Of a stretch of 64,000 nt of DNA, positions 52,631 to 62,291 are shown piece after piece. The translations under genes were made by a program, and so were the position numbers. The notes under the pieces are model-generated. The model saw only the letters and a program-made list of their open reading frames with translations. It ran no database searches and was not told the origin of the DNA. Numbering within the stretch: the stretch's first letter is position 1; every line of letters begins with the position of its first letter. Origin of the DNA: Bacteroidota bacterium (GTDB taxonomy: Bacteria; Bacteroidota; Bacteroidia; Bacteroidales; Porphyromonadaceae); NCBI GenBank assembly GCA_023396255.1, contig JAEWWU010000006.1, positions 1 to 64,000 of the forward strand, in the 5' to 3' direction.

Positions 52631-55600
52631 ATGAGTATCTATCACTCGGCTGTAAAGAAGCCCATATCCACCATTTTGATTTTTATCGGGATGGCCATTT
52701 TGGGGGTATTCTCTCTGAGTAAGCTCCCTTTGGATTTGTATCCCGATATGGAGTTTAACCAACTTATGATACTAACCTCCTATCCGGGGGCCGGTCCCGA
52801 AGACGTAGAGACCAATGTCAGTAAAGTTCTGGAAAATACACTCAACAGCGTTGCCAAACTTAAACACCTCAAAAGTGACAGCAAAGAAAATTTGAGCTTG
52901 ATCACTATGCAGTTTAACGAAGGGACCGATATTGTAGACGCTACCAACGATGTACGCGATAAGCTCAGTGCCATCTCTCAATCTCTGCCCGACGGAGCAC
53001 AACAACCGATGATTTTTAAGTTTAGTGCAGATGATATCCCCATCCTTATTCTATCGGTTGAATCGAGCAAGAGCAGCAAGGCTTTGGAGAAAATTCTCAA
53101 TGAGAAAGTCTCCACCCCATTGGCACGTATAGATGGTGTGGGGGGCGTATCTATTTCCGGAGCTCCGGTACGTGAGGTGCAGGTTTACTGCGACCCTGCC
53201 AAGTTAGAAGCTTATAACCTAAGTATAGCTTCGGTTAGTGCCATCATACAAGCACAAAATAGAAATATCTCGGTGGGAACAATGGATTTGGGGAATACCA
53301 CCACTTCCATAAGAGTGCAAGGAGAATTGCAAGATCCCTCAGAAATAGGCAACCTCATTGTGGGGAGCTTTGCCGGGGGCAATGTATATGTCAGAGATGT
53401 GGCACGCATAGAAGACACCACTGCCGAACGGATGCAACACACTTTCACAAACAACAGCCCCGGTTCCACCATCATTGTAACCAAACAATCCGGAGCCAAC
53501 TCGGTACAGATTGCCCAAAAAGTACTCAACGAACTCCCCAAGATAAAAGAAACACTCCCCTCTGACATCGAAATCAAAACCGTTTGGGACAGTTCGCAAA
53601 ATATTGTTAGCTCTATCAATAGCTTAACCGAGACCATTGGTATTACCTTCTTGGTAGTTATGCTTGTAGTACTTCTCTTCTTGGGTCGATGGAGAGCTAC
53701 CTTTATCATTGTGCTCACCATTCCCGTTTCTTTAGTAGGATCTTTTATCTACCTAATGTTTAGCGGGAGTACGCTCAATATTATTTCGCTCAGTTCTCTT
53801 TCCATTGCCATCGGGATGGTCGTCGATGACGCTATTGTTGTATTGGAAAATATTACCGAACACATAGAAAAGGGCAGCTACCCCAAACAAGCGGCCGTGC
53901 ACGCCACCAGAGAAGTAGCCATTTCGGTAATTGCCTCGACCCTAACGATGCTTGCCGTTTTCCTCCCCTTGACAATGATAGGCGGTATGGCCGGGATGAT
54001 CTTTTCTCAATTGGGCTGGATGGTTAGTATTGTAATGATCATTTCCACTATTTGCGCTCTTACCCTTACTCCCTCTCTCTGTGCACATATGTTGCGTTAC
54101 AGAGCCAAGGACAAAAAGTCCGGTTCGTGGGTTGAGCAACTATTTGCCCCTTTCCAAAAAGTTTTGGATAAGATGGAAAAAGGATATGCACACTTGCTCA
54201 ACTGGTGCCTGCGCCACAGAAAAACTACCATTTTCGGAGCTTTGGGGGTATTTGTTTTCTCGTTGCTTCTGTCTCCGCTCATCAAGAGCGAATTTATGCC
54301 ATCGGTAGATAACTCCTACTCCACAGCCTCTATTGAATTCCCTGTGGGAACCAATATAGACATCAGTCTGCAAAAAGGAGAGGCACTCACGGCTCTCTGG
54401 CTCAAGAAATACAAAGAGATTAGCTCCATTACCTATAGTGCCGGTCAACCCGAGGCATCTAATGCATTTGCTTCGATGCAAAACAATGGGTCCAATATAT
54501 TGACCTTCAATATCAAATTTGTGGAGCCGGACAAACGCAAGCTCTCTATCTACGAACTAGCAGACCTTATGCGTCAGGACATTGCCAATGTACCGGGAGT
54601 AAAAGAGTACAGCCTAACCCCCGGAGGAGGAGGTTTTGGAGGGCAAACCACAGTAGATTTGGAAGTGTATGGACACGATTTTGAGCAAACCAATCAGATT
54701 GCCAATGCCTTTATAGCTGCCATTACTCAAAAGAAAAGCTGCTCCTCTGCCATTAGCGATAGAAAAGATTTCTTGCCCGAATACAACGTACGTTTTGATA
54801 CTCGCAAGCTAGCTGAACTGGGATTAAACCAAGGAATGGCATCTTCTTATCTGTACAACAGCGTCAATGGTAGTTTGGCAACCTACTACCGTGAAGATGG
54901 AGACGAATATCCCGTTCGAGTACGTTTGGCTCCTGAATTCCGTACTCAACTACAAGATTTGCAAGACATTGTGGTTTACACGCCTACAGGACAGGCTGTT
55001 AAGATGGGAGAATTGGCTTCTATCGAACAACATTACACTCCTCCCTCCATCAAACATAAAGACCGTACCCGAGTAGTGACCGTCTCTTGTGTAGCAACGG
55101 CCGGAACGCCCTTATCCGATTTGGTTAAAGATGCCAACGCTGCCATCAAAAAGATAGATATTCCCGAAGGAGTGAGCTACAAAGTAGGAGGAACCTACGA
55201 AACGCAACAAGAAACATTTAGCGATATGGGCATTTTGCTTATTCTTATCGTACTACTTGTCTTCATTGTTATGGCAGCTGAGTTTGAAAGTTTGCTCGAT
55301 CCGTTTGTGATTATGTTTTCTATCCCATTTTCGTTTACGGGAGTCTTGATTGGACTCACCATTACCCGTGTTCCCCTAAGTATCATTGCTCTGATTGGGG
55401 CTATTATGTTGGTAGGGATTGTGGTTAAGAACGGGATTGTACTCATAGACTATACTCGTCTTTGCCGGGAACGAGGGATGAGTATTGTAACAGCCTGTGT
55501 TGCTGCCGGAAAGTCTCGTCTGCGCCCCGTTTTGATGACAACTATGACCACCGTATTGGGTATGATCCCTATGGCCTTGGGGTTAGGTGAGGGCTCCGAA

Positions 55601-55765
55601 ACGTGGCAGCCTATGGGAATCACTGTTGTATTCGGTCTTACCGTATCTACATTGATTACATTGGTGCTTATTCCCACCCTCTTTGCCTCTTTCACCGGAC
55701 GAGGTATTCATCGCCTTCGCAAACGTGCCGCACGTGAACAGAGACGAAGTTTGTCTAAAGCCTAA
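52631..55765 (+). CDS. RND efflux pump, inner-membrane transporter (AcrB/HAE1 type)
   Basis: 1044 residues in the usual AcrB layout: two sets of six membrane helices and two large periplasmic loops. The proton-relay aspartates are D399 and D400 in GMVVDDAIVVLENI, matching the drug-exporting HAE1 subgroup rather than the metal-exporting HME subgroup. Other landmarks are FSQLGWMVSIVMIISTICALTLTP and the C-terminal GIVVKNGIVLIDY. Substrates cannot be read from the sequence; drugs, bile salts or detergents are typical. Confidence 0.95.
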   Translation: MSIYHSAVKKPISTILIFIGMAILGVFSLSKLPLDLYPDMEFNQLMILTSYPGAGPEDVETNVSKVLENTLNSVAKLKHLKSDSKENLSLITMQFNEGTDIVDATNDVRDKLSAISQSLPDGAQQPMIFKFSADDIPILILSVESSKSSKALEKILNEKVSTPLARIDGVGGVSISGAPVREVQVYCDPAKLEAYNLSIASVSAIIQAQNRNISVGTMDLGNTTTSIRVQGELQDPSEIGNLIVGSFAGGNVYVRDVARIEDTTAERMQHTFTNNSPGSTIIVTKQSGANSVQIAQKVLNELPKIKETLPSDIEIKTVWDSSQNIVSSINSLTETIGITFLVVMLVVLLFLGRWRATFIIVLTIPVSLVGSFIYLMFSGSTLNIISLSSLSIAIGMVVDDAIVVLENITEHIEKGSYPKQAAVHATREVAISVIASTLTMLAVFLPLTMIGGMAGMIFSQLGWMVSIVMIISTICALTLTPSLCAHMLRYRAKDKKSGSWVEQLFAPFQKVLDKMEKGYAHLLNWCLRHRKTTIFGALGVFVFSLLLSPLIKSEFMPSVDNSYSTASIEFPVGTNIDISLQKGEALTALWLKKYKEISSITYSAGQPEASNAFASMQNNGSNILTFNIKFVEPDKRKLSIYELADLMRQDIANVPGVKEYSLTPGGGGFGGQTTVDLEVYGHDFEQTNQIANAFIAAITQKKSCSSAISDRKDFLPEYNVRFDTRKLAELGLNQGMASSYLYNSVNGSLATYYREDGDEYPVRVRLAPEFRTQLQDLQDIVVYTPTGQAVKMGELASIEQHYTPPSIKHKDRTRVVTVSCVATAGTPLSDLVKDANAAIKKIDIPEGVSYKVGGTYETQQETFSDMGILLILIVLLVFIVMAAEFESLLDPFVIMFSIPFSFTGVLIGLTITRVPLSIIALIGAIMLVGIVVKNGIVLIDYTRLCRERGMSIVTACVAAGKSRLRPVLMTTMTTVLGMIPMALGLGEGSETWQPMGITVVFGLTVSTLITLVLIPTLFASFTGRGIHRLRKRAAREQRRSLSKA

Positions 55766-55775
55766 ACATCCTATT

Positions 55776-56075
55776 ATGAATCAGAAAGCTGTTTTTATCA
55801 CATACAACCAAGCTCTTCACGGGTTGGTACAACGTCTTTTGGAAAAACTCAACCAAAAAGGCTACACACAATGGGACGGTATTACCGGGTGTGGTTCCCT
55901 CACCGGCGAACCCCACTTGGGTTCTCACGCCTGGCCCACTCTGAACGGGGCACTGTTAGTCATTACAGATGCTCAAAAAGTACCTGCTTTGCTACAAGGA
56001 CTGCGAGAAATAGACCAAACGGCCCCCAAGCAAGGACTTCGAGCCTTTGTTTGGAATGTAGAAGACGGCGTATAA
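55776..56075 (+). CDS. Small PII-like protein of the efflux operon
   Basis: The ATG at 55776 gives 99 residues (MNQKAVFITYNQALHGLVQ). A longer frame from 55683 runs inside the pump gene and is rejected. The alternation of strands and helices and the segments LHGLVQRLLEKLNQKGYTQWDGITG and LVITDAQKVPALLQGLREI suggest the ferredoxin-like fold of PII/CutA-type proteins. DUF3240-like PII relatives lie next to metal RND pumps in Proteobacteria. It begins 10 bases after the pump gene and ends at a terminator, so it belongs to the operon. It may sense a ligand or contact the pump; this is inference. Confidence 0.6.
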   Translation: MNQKAVFITYNQALHGLVQRLLEKLNQKGYTQWDGITGCGSLTGEPHLGSHAWPTLNGALLVITDAQKVPALLQGLREIDQTAPKQGLRAFVWNVEDGV

Positions 56076-56104
56076 TAAATAGCCCCCCTCAAATCAATAA
56101 CAAA

Positions 56105-56139
56105 AAAGAGCAGCGTCCCTTTGTGGGGCACTGCTCTTT
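56105..56139 (+). terminator. Intrinsic terminator between the efflux operon and the T9SS gene
   Basis: AAAGAGCAG and GTCCC pair with GGGGC and CTGCTCTTT. A-rich and T-rich flanks suggest that it serves both convergent transcripts. Confidence 0.8.
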
Positions 56140-56168
56140 ATATAAAAAGAACTTCTTGTCAAATGAAT

Positions 56169-58451
56169 TTATTCATTGAATATTTTGTAGATCTTAGAGG
56201 GAGTTTGCACCACGATAACTCCGGGATAATCGGATAAATCAATTGACTGATCTCTTTGGAGAAAAGCACGATACAATACTTTTCCTTCTATGTCATAGAT
56301 AGTTACCAATTGATTGAAGTTGGCTGTAAGTTTACCTTTCTCTACTGTAAGTGCCTCCGGATGCTGTACAACACTAAGCACTCCAATAGGCATTTGCACT
56401 TGTATCTGATTGGAGCGTTCCGAGAAAATAACATTCTTACCAATGGTTCTATAGGCCTGAACATCGTATAAGAACGACTCGTACTCCTCGTACAATAGGT
56501 TGTCTATCGCCTGCTCTGTCTGCGCTTTTTTGATGTAATACTCCTTATCCAACAACCGTACAACATCGCCTGTTTCCAGCTCAACTTCAACCCTTACTTC
56601 ATCTAATAAAAAGGGTTCTCCACTCCAGGATAAGAAACTTATGTAAATATCTTCTTGACCGGAAAAAGTAAACGTTAGTTCTTTTTCCATCAACCCGGTC
56701 TCTGCAAAATGAATAGGTTCCACTGTTTCCGGGCGATTGGCATTTACCTTCATAGAAAGATCGGTACCTCTTTCTGCCCAAGCTTTCACATACACCTTAA
56801 ACAAACGCTTGGCACTCTGTGTAGAAAGAGTGATAGACGGCAATACAATGGTTGCCCCAAAACCTTTGGTCCCTATCATTCCGTCAGTTAATATAAGGGC
56901 GTTACCCATCCATCCGGATAAGTGAGTGTACTGATTGAGAAAACCGTTTTCTTGCTCTCCTTTGTATGGTTTTTGGGGGTCTTGAGTACCCACCTTCACT
57001 TTATCGAATTTTTCTACAATAACTGTGTGTTTTATAGGTTGCGCTGCCGTAAATTGCCTATAATTGCGCAAGACATACCCTTGAGATTTGGGAGTTTTTT
57101 TCCAATGAGCGACAAACGAGTTTTGTGTGATCTTTTGCGCTTCCAAGGCTACGGGCGAAAGAAGAGAGTAGACAAAAACTTCTTCGGAAGGGAGCGATAC
57201 ATCGTCTTGTTTCTTAGACTTCACCGAGAAATAATAATCTACCTCAGCTTCCAAGCCTGTCACCGTTGCAAAGTCTTCTGAAACCAAACGATCTTTATAC
57301 CCCGAAACAAAGAGGTGATCCGGCTCATAATAAACTCGCAAATCATCAAAGTAAATCCCCCCACCGTTATCTCTGTAGATCAATCGGATAGAATTGGCAT
57401 TGCGATCTATTATTTGATCCAGAGCAACAAACTTTCCATCAGCCAACCCTTTTGTCTCTATCTCCGCCAAAGAAATCCACTCATTACCAACTAACTGCTC
57501 AACCAAAATCTGTGACTGCTGGCCTTTATTTTGAGCCTTTGCCCAAAAACTAAAGTGTATTATATTTTTTTCGGCATTCGACAGTTCCAGACGATCTGTA
57601 TTCATCAAGAAAAGAGCATAAGCCCCCGAATTTACTTTATCAGCTTCTGTTACAATCGGTTTATCTGCCGACATAGACACAGAAAATTTCTCAAAAACTT
57701 TTTTCCCTGGTTTATTATCTTCGTCCGGGTTGAAGTTCTCGAAACTTTCATATATCGAATCTGATTTTTGGAGGGGCTTTTTGGAATAAACACTAAGCAA
57801 GTAGTCTGTAATACCCTCAACCTTTTCCCACTGCGCCTTAAAACCATCTGCTTTCTGATCGGAATATCCTTTAACCCTTGGAATGGGCAACAGTGTTTTC
57901 TCTTTGATTATCTTAATGTCATCTAAGAAGAACGCAACCCCTTCGTCCGCCCCCAGTTGTACAAAGGCTTCCATAGCATCGGCTCCGGCTTCTACATTAA
58001 GTGTACCTTTGAATTCTTGCCACTCTCCGGTCACCTTGAAAGAAACTCCTGCCAACGATTTGGAGCGATGTACTACATTGAGATGGACGTTATAGGTTCC
58101 TGATTCCTTGCTCTTGGCCCGGAAAGAAAAGCTCAGCTTTCCTCCGTAATTTGCCACAGGAGTATTAAGATAACCATCCTCGTACCCCCAAGCCCACTCT
58201 GAATAGTAATTGGAAATGTAACAAACTCCGCCAGCTTGATGCACTGCAGCCCCGGTCCAACCTGGCTGTTGGGTCCACGAAGAGTCTATCTGCGTTGTAT
58301 TCGGATCCGAAATATCTTTAGTGTCGGGAACCTCTTCACTCCCTTTTGTAAACCTCTCAAAATTCTCATCAACTAAAACTTGTCCCTCTACTACAGCCGG
58401 GAAAAAGAAAATCAGCGAGAGAAAAATCTTTTGGAACAATCTTCTCTTCAT
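56169..58451 (-). CDS. Large predicted T9SS cargo protein, choice-of-anchor/adhesin-like domains
   Basis: 760 residues with a signal peptide (LSLIFFFPAVVEGQ). Three jelly-roll, MAM- or cleaved-adhesin-like segments are suggested: about 25-185 (DENFERFTKG ... FFLDDIKII), 235-375 (YESFENFNP ... IYFDDLRVYY) and 475-625 (VEKFDKVKVG ... FLLDEVRVEV). They are joined by fibronectin type III-like linkers (ADGFKAQWEKVEGITDYLLSVY; QNSFVAHWKKTPKSQGYVLRNY). Such domains bind carbohydrate or protein in gingipains and related cargo. The last 65 residues (LTVEKGKLTANF, LVTIYDIEGKVL, YPGVIVVQTPSKIYKI) resemble a T9SS sorting domain. A -7 box lies at 58541-58548. Confidence 0.82.
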   Translation of the reverse strand: MKRRLFQKIFLSLIFFFPAVVEGQVLVDENFERFTKGSEEVPDTKDISDPNTTQIDSSWTQQPGWTGAAVHQAGGVCYISNYYSEWAWGYEDGYLNTPVANYGGKLSFSFRAKSKESGTYNVHLNVVHRSKSLAGVSFKVTGEWQEFKGTLNVEAGADAMEAFVQLGADEGVAFFLDDIKIIKEKTLLPIPRVKGYSDQKADGFKAQWEKVEGITDYLLSVYSKKPLQKSDSIYESFENFNPDEDNKPGKKVFEKFSVSMSADKPIVTEADKVNSGAYALFLMNTDRLELSNAEKNIIHFSFWAKAQNKGQQSQILVEQLVGNEWISLAEIETKGLADGKFVALDQIIDRNANSIRLIYRDNGGGIYFDDLRVYYEPDHLFVSGYKDRLVSEDFATVTGLEAEVDYYFSVKSKKQDDVSLPSEEVFVYSLLSPVALEAQKITQNSFVAHWKKTPKSQGYVLRNYRQFTAAQPIKHTVIVEKFDKVKVGTQDPQKPYKGEQENGFLNQYTHLSGWMGNALILTDGMIGTKGFGATIVLPSITLSTQSAKRLFKVYVKAWAERGTDLSMKVNANRPETVEPIHFAETGLMEKELTFTFSGQEDIYISFLSWSGEPFLLDEVRVEVELETGDVVRLLDKEYYIKKAQTEQAIDNLLYEEYESFLYDVQAYRTIGKNVIFSERSNQIQVQMPIGVLSVVQHPEALTVEKGKLTANFNQLVTIYDIEGKVLYRAFLQRDQSIDLSDYPGVIVVQTPSKIYKIFNE

Positions 58452-58540
58452 AAATTATAATCGTTAATATAAACATACTCCTTAAATGTACCCTCAAAGG
58501 AAATTTCTTAAAATAGGAACAATTCACAAAAGCACAGAGG

Positions 58541-58548
58541 CAAAATTA
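58541..58548 (-). promoter_or_regulatory. Predicted -7 box of the large T9SS gene
   Basis: Plus-strand CAAAATTA is TAATTTTG on the minus strand, about 90 bases upstream of the start codon. Confidence 0.4.
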
Positions 58549-58649
58549 ACCAAAAGATTATTAACGAATATAATGTTCATAAAGCGATGCCGTGTATTTT
58601 CAATCCTAAATATCGAAGCAATGGTTTCAAATAGTAAATAAAAGATTCC

Positions 58650-59342
58650 CTACCGCTCCTCCAACTCCTTTTGTACTTTTCTGTGCTTGAGAATTTTGGC
58701 ATCTACGTAAAAGACAATTTCCTCTACGATATTGCTACAATGATCACCGATGCGCTCCAACTTTCGTATTAGAAGAAAAAGTTTCAAAGCACAATAAGCA
58801 TCTGTAGGATATTGGGTTAAGTGTTGTGCCAACAGAATAGGAGCTGCGTGATACAATTGATTCATTGTATCATCTTGTGATAAAATCCGCCCTGATAATT
58901 TGGTGTTTTCCGTTTCAAGGGCAACATAGCTATCTGACAACATTTCTTGCACAGTGGCAAACATACGATCGAGGCGCAATTCTTCGAGTAATTGGTTGGG
59001 GAGTGCGACACAGTCTTCTTCTACAACATAACGGGCAATGCCGGACGCAAAATCTCCAATGCGCTCGAGGGTATTACATATTTTCATTAAAGAGAGGATT
59101 AGGCGCAAATCCACTGCAACCGGACTATAGAGAGCAATGTAATTTTCACAATCGCTTTCTATCTTTAGCTCATATACATCTACACGTTTTTCTCTACTCA
59201 AGACTTCGTGAGCTAATTCTTGATCTCGATTTACAAAAGCTTGGCGAGCCTTTTCCAGCTGCGATAGAACCAATTGCCACATTGCATTAACCTCTCCTTT
59301 GAGTAATTGGAGTTCTTGTTCGGTATGGGTATGTGTTTTCAT
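58650..59342 (-). CDS. phoU: Phosphate signalling protein PhoU
   Basis: The start at 59342 (MKTHTHTEQELQLLKGEV) gives 230 residues, the usual PhoU length. A longer frame to 59408 overlaps pstB. Two PhoU helical repeats are visible: LRLILSLMKICNTLERIGDFASGIARYV and YCALKLFLLIRKLERIGDHCSNIVEEIVFYV, each with the metal-binding E-R-I-G-D-H/F pattern. PhoU links transporter activity to phosphate signalling and represses the Pho response when phosphate is plentiful. It is the last gene of the pst operon. Confidence 0.95.
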   Translation of the reverse strand: MKTHTHTEQELQLLKGEVNAMWQLVLSQLEKARQAFVNRDQELAHEVLSREKRVDVYELKIESDCENYIALYSPVAVDLRLILSLMKICNTLERIGDFASGIARYVVEEDCVALPNQLLEELRLDRMFATVQEMLSDSYVALETENTKLSGRILSQDDTMNQLYHAAPILLAQHLTQYPTDAYCALKLFLLIRKLERIGDHCSNIVEEIVFYVDAKILKHRKVQKELEER

Positions 59343-59400
59343 AATTTTGTCAGTAATACAGGTTAGAAAAAAGAGGTTAGAAAAGGAATAAAAAGATCGA

Positions 59401-60159
59401 TTAGCCAAAACGTCCGGTGATATAGTTTTGAGTTTCCGGCTGTTCGGGAGAGATAAACATCTTCTTGGTATCGTTATATTCTACCAAACGCCCCAGCATA
59501 AAAAAGGCTGTCTTATCACTCACCCGAGCAGCCTGCTGCATATTGTGAGTCACAATCACAATAGTATACTGCTCTTTAAGGGAGTGAATGAGCTCCTCTA
59601 TCTTGGAAGTGGATATAGGATCAAGAGCCGATGCCGGTTCATCCATCAAAAGAACTGATGGAGATACCGCCAAAGCTCGTGCTATACACAAGCGTTGCTG
59701 TTGTCCTCCGGACAGAGCGAAAGCTGATTTCTTGAGTTTGTCTTTGACTTCATCCCATAGAGCTGCTGCTCTGAGAGATTCTTCTACTCTTTGAGCAATG
59801 AACTTTTTGTCTCCCATAGAATTGACCCGAAGCCCATAAGCTACATTTTCAAAAATAGACTTGGGAAAAGGGTTAGGCTTTTGAAATACCATTCCAACCT
59901 GCTTGCGCAGTTCATCAACGGAGACGGATTTGTCATAAATATCTACTCCACGCACCCTACACTCTCCCGTAAGGCGGGTTCCCTCTATCAAGTCGTTCAT
60001 TCGATTGAAAAGACGAAGAAAGGTAGATTTTCCACACCCCGAGGGACCAATAAAAGCTGTTACGGTATTGGGTTCCATTTTCATATCAATACCTTTGAGT
60101 GCTTGAAACTCATTGTAGTAAAAATTGACGTTCTTGGCTTCTATCATTGTTGTAATCAT
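59401..60159 (-). CDS. pstB: Phosphate ABC transporter ATP-binding protein
   Basis: 252 residues. Walker A GPSGCGKST is at 38-46, the ABC signature LSGGQQQR at 149-156, and Walker B VLLMDEPASALDP at 169-181. The segment RLTGECRVRGVDIYDKSVSVDELRKQVGMVFQKPNPFP is specific to PstB. The start overlaps the pstA stop codon as ATGA. It energises the PstCA channel. Confidence 0.97.
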   Translation of the reverse strand: MITTMIEAKNVNFYYNEFQALKGIDMKMEPNTVTAFIGPSGCGKSTFLRLFNRMNDLIEGTRLTGECRVRGVDIYDKSVSVDELRKQVGMVFQKPNPFPKSIFENVAYGLRVNSMGDKKFIAQRVEESLRAAALWDEVKDKLKKSAFALSGGQQQRLCIARALAVSPSVLLMDEPASALDPISTSKIEELIHSLKEQYTIVIVTHNMQQAARVSDKTAFFMLGRLVEYNDTKKMFISPEQPETQNYITGRFG

Positions 60160-61025
60160 TTTTTAGAAGAGGAGGTCGTATTGAATTCAAAAAAGTGCCT
60201 TACTACGTTTGCCAACAGATTCATCAGTAAGACGATGAAAATGAGAACCAAAGCCGTACCATAGGCAATAGGGCGGGTTGCTTCCAAATCTGTTCCACTG
60301 GTAGCTAAAACATATAGGTGGTAAGGAAGTGCCATTACTTGATCAAAAATAGAAGAGGGTAATTGTGGCAAAAAATAAGCGGCTGCTGTAAAAAGGATAG
60401 GAGCCGTCTCGCCAGAGACGCGACCGATGGAAAGTATAAGACCAGTAGTTATATTAGGAAGAGCTGCCGGCAAAATCACTCTAAAAATAGTTTGCAATTT
60501 GCTTGCTCCAAGGGCGTAGCTACCGGTTCTGTACGAATCGGGAATAGCTTTGAGAGCTTCCTCCGTGGTACGTATTACTAAAGGGAGAACCAACAAACCC
60601 AAGGTAAAAGAGCCAGCAATGATAGAATCTCCAAAGCCCAAAGTATTGACAAAAAGGGCCATACCAAACAGACCAAAAACAATTGAAGGGATACCGGATA
60701 GGTTATTGGTCATTATCCGAATAAGGCGCAAAATCCAACCTCTGCGGGCATATTCTTGTGTGTAAATGGCAGACATAACCCCTATCGGGAAAGCCACAAC
60801 CATACTTCCGACAACAAGGCACAAAGTACCCACAATAGCAGGGAATATGCCACCAGAGGTCATTCCCTCATCAGGAGCTTGGGTTATGAAAGTCCAATCA
60901 ATCACTCCCGCCCCATTGTAAATAATGAAACCCAAGAGGGCCAAAAGCAGTCCTAACACGGAAATACCCAAGAATCTAAAAATAGCAAAAGCTATTTTTT
61001 CACTGATCTTCTTTGACGTTAGCAT
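60156..61025 (-). CDS. pstA: Phosphate ABC transporter permease PstA
   Basis: 289 residues with six predicted membrane helices. The permease loop is seen in TTEEALKAIPDSYRTGSYALGASKLQTIFRVILPAALPNITTG, which contains the EAA motif that contacts PstB. It starts 4 bases after pstC and overlaps pstB. Confidence 0.95.
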   Translation of the reverse strand: MLTSKKISEKIAFAIFRFLGISVLGLLLALLGFIIYNGAGVIDWTFITQAPDEGMTSGGIFPAIVGTLCLVVGSMVVAFPIGVMSAIYTQEYARRGWILRLIRIMTNNLSGIPSIVFGLFGMALFVNTLGFGDSIIAGSFTLGLLVLPLVIRTTEEALKAIPDSYRTGSYALGASKLQTIFRVILPAALPNITTGLILSIGRVSGETAPILFTAAAYFLPQLPSSIFDQVMALPYHLYVLATSGTDLEATRPIAYGTALVLIFIVLLMNLLANVVRHFFEFNTTSSSKK

Positions 61026-61029
61026 ACGA

Positions 61030-62241
61030 TTAGAGTGTTGCTTTATATTGTTTCTTAGATATGATTTCTGCCGATATACTTATAAGCATTGTAAAGAGAA
61101 ACAGAATAGCCCCGAGGAGGAAAAGAGCCTGATAGTGCGAACTGCCCACCGGGACTTCGCCCAATTCGGCTGCAATAGATGCCGGAATAGTGCGTACAGG
61201 AGCAAAAAAATCATTGGGCATAATGGCCGCATTGCCTGTTACCATCAGCACCGCCATAGTTTCGCCCATAGCTCGTCCCACGCCCAATACAACAGCAGCA
61301 GATATCCCCGACTTGGCATAAGGTATAACCACCCTATATATAGTTTGCCAACGGGTAGCCCCCAAAGCCAAACTCGCCTCTCTCATCGCCGTGGGGGTAT
61401 TGCTCATAGCGTCTTGAGCCACGCTAATAATGGTCGGCAGAGCCATTATTGCCAAAACAAGGCTTCCGGTAAAAGCTGTCTCCCCCACAGGAAGAGAAAA
61501 GATTCTTTGCACATAAGGAACCAAAACCACCAACCCCCAAAATCCGTACACGACCGAAGGGATCCCGGCCAACAGCTCAATGGCAAACTTAAACCACTTA
61601 CGAGTACGCCGCCCCACCAATTCCGAAAGACAAATGGCAACCCCCAATCCTAATGGAAGGGCTAGCAGAATTGCTCCAAGACTAACGACCAAGGTTCCCA
61701 ATACAAGGGGAAGTATTCCGTATAGTGGAGCGGGGGAAGCGGTCGGAACCCACTCTTTTCCGCCAAAGAAATCGGCTGCTTTTATATTTCCGGTAGCTAT
61801 CTCTCGGAGGCAGCTACCTTTCTGCTTAACATATTTCCGTGGCAAGAAAGCCAACAATGCTGCATTGCGTTGCACGGTCTCTTCTATTCTTTGTGGCAAG
61901 AGAGAGTAGTCTTCACCCAACTCCTCTTCGCTATAAAGAGCAAAAAGATCATCAATGCGCAAAATCTCTATCTCCTTATCATCGCCACCCAACTGTTTCC
62001 AATTGGTTATTTCGCCGTCAAAGATCTTGTTGATTTCCGGGGTAGTTAGAATACGGGCCCTATTTTTCTCATTTATGTAGAGCGAATACCCTTCTTCTAC
62101 GGCAGGAGAACGGAACAAACCCACCCCTTCACTGAAAAGGAAAAGAGTAATCAACAAGATCGTAATCCCGGTAATCATTCCACTGAGGGTAAAAAGGGAT
62201 TCAATGGCTTTCTCAAACACCTTTTTGATCTGTTTTTTCAT
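61030..62241 (-). CDS. pstC: Phosphate ABC transporter permease PstC with PstS-like insertion
   Basis: 403 residues, against about 300-320 for E. coli PstC. The first membrane helix (about 18-40) is followed by an extracytoplasmic segment of about 120 residues (45-165), then the other helices and the EAA loop (AMREASLALGATRWQTIYRVVIPYAKSGISAA). The insertion contains IFDGEITNWKQLGG at 73-86, which closely resembles IFTGKIRNWKEVGG (123-136) of PstS from the same operon. It therefore looks like part of a periplasmic binding protein fused into the permease. Confidence 0.92.
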   Translation of the reverse strand: MKKQIKKVFEKAIESLFTLSGMITGITILLITLFLFSEGVGLFRSPAVEEGYSLYINEKNRARILTTPEINKIFDGEITNWKQLGGDDKEIEILRIDDLFALYSEEELGEDYSLLPQRIEETVQRNAALLAFLPRKYVKQKGSCLREIATGNIKAADFFGGKEWVPTASPAPLYGILPLVLGTLVVSLGAILLALPLGLGVAICLSELVGRRTRKWFKFAIELLAGIPSVVYGFWGLVVLVPYVQRIFSLPVGETAFTGSLVLAIMALPTIISVAQDAMSNTPTAMREASLALGATRWQTIYRVVIPYAKSGISAAVVLGVGRAMGETMAVLMVTGNAAIMPNDFFAPVRTIPASIAAELGEVPVGSSHYQALFLLGAILFLFTMLISISAEIISKKQYKATL

Positions 62242-62291
62242 AGTACTTCGACAAGAAAGGATGGAGCTCAGTTGATCTTCTTTAGAGGAAA

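Noticed and set aside
55683..55775. Longer start for the PII-like gene
   Set aside because: It lies inside the pump gene, and the conserved-looking protein begins at the ATG at 55776.
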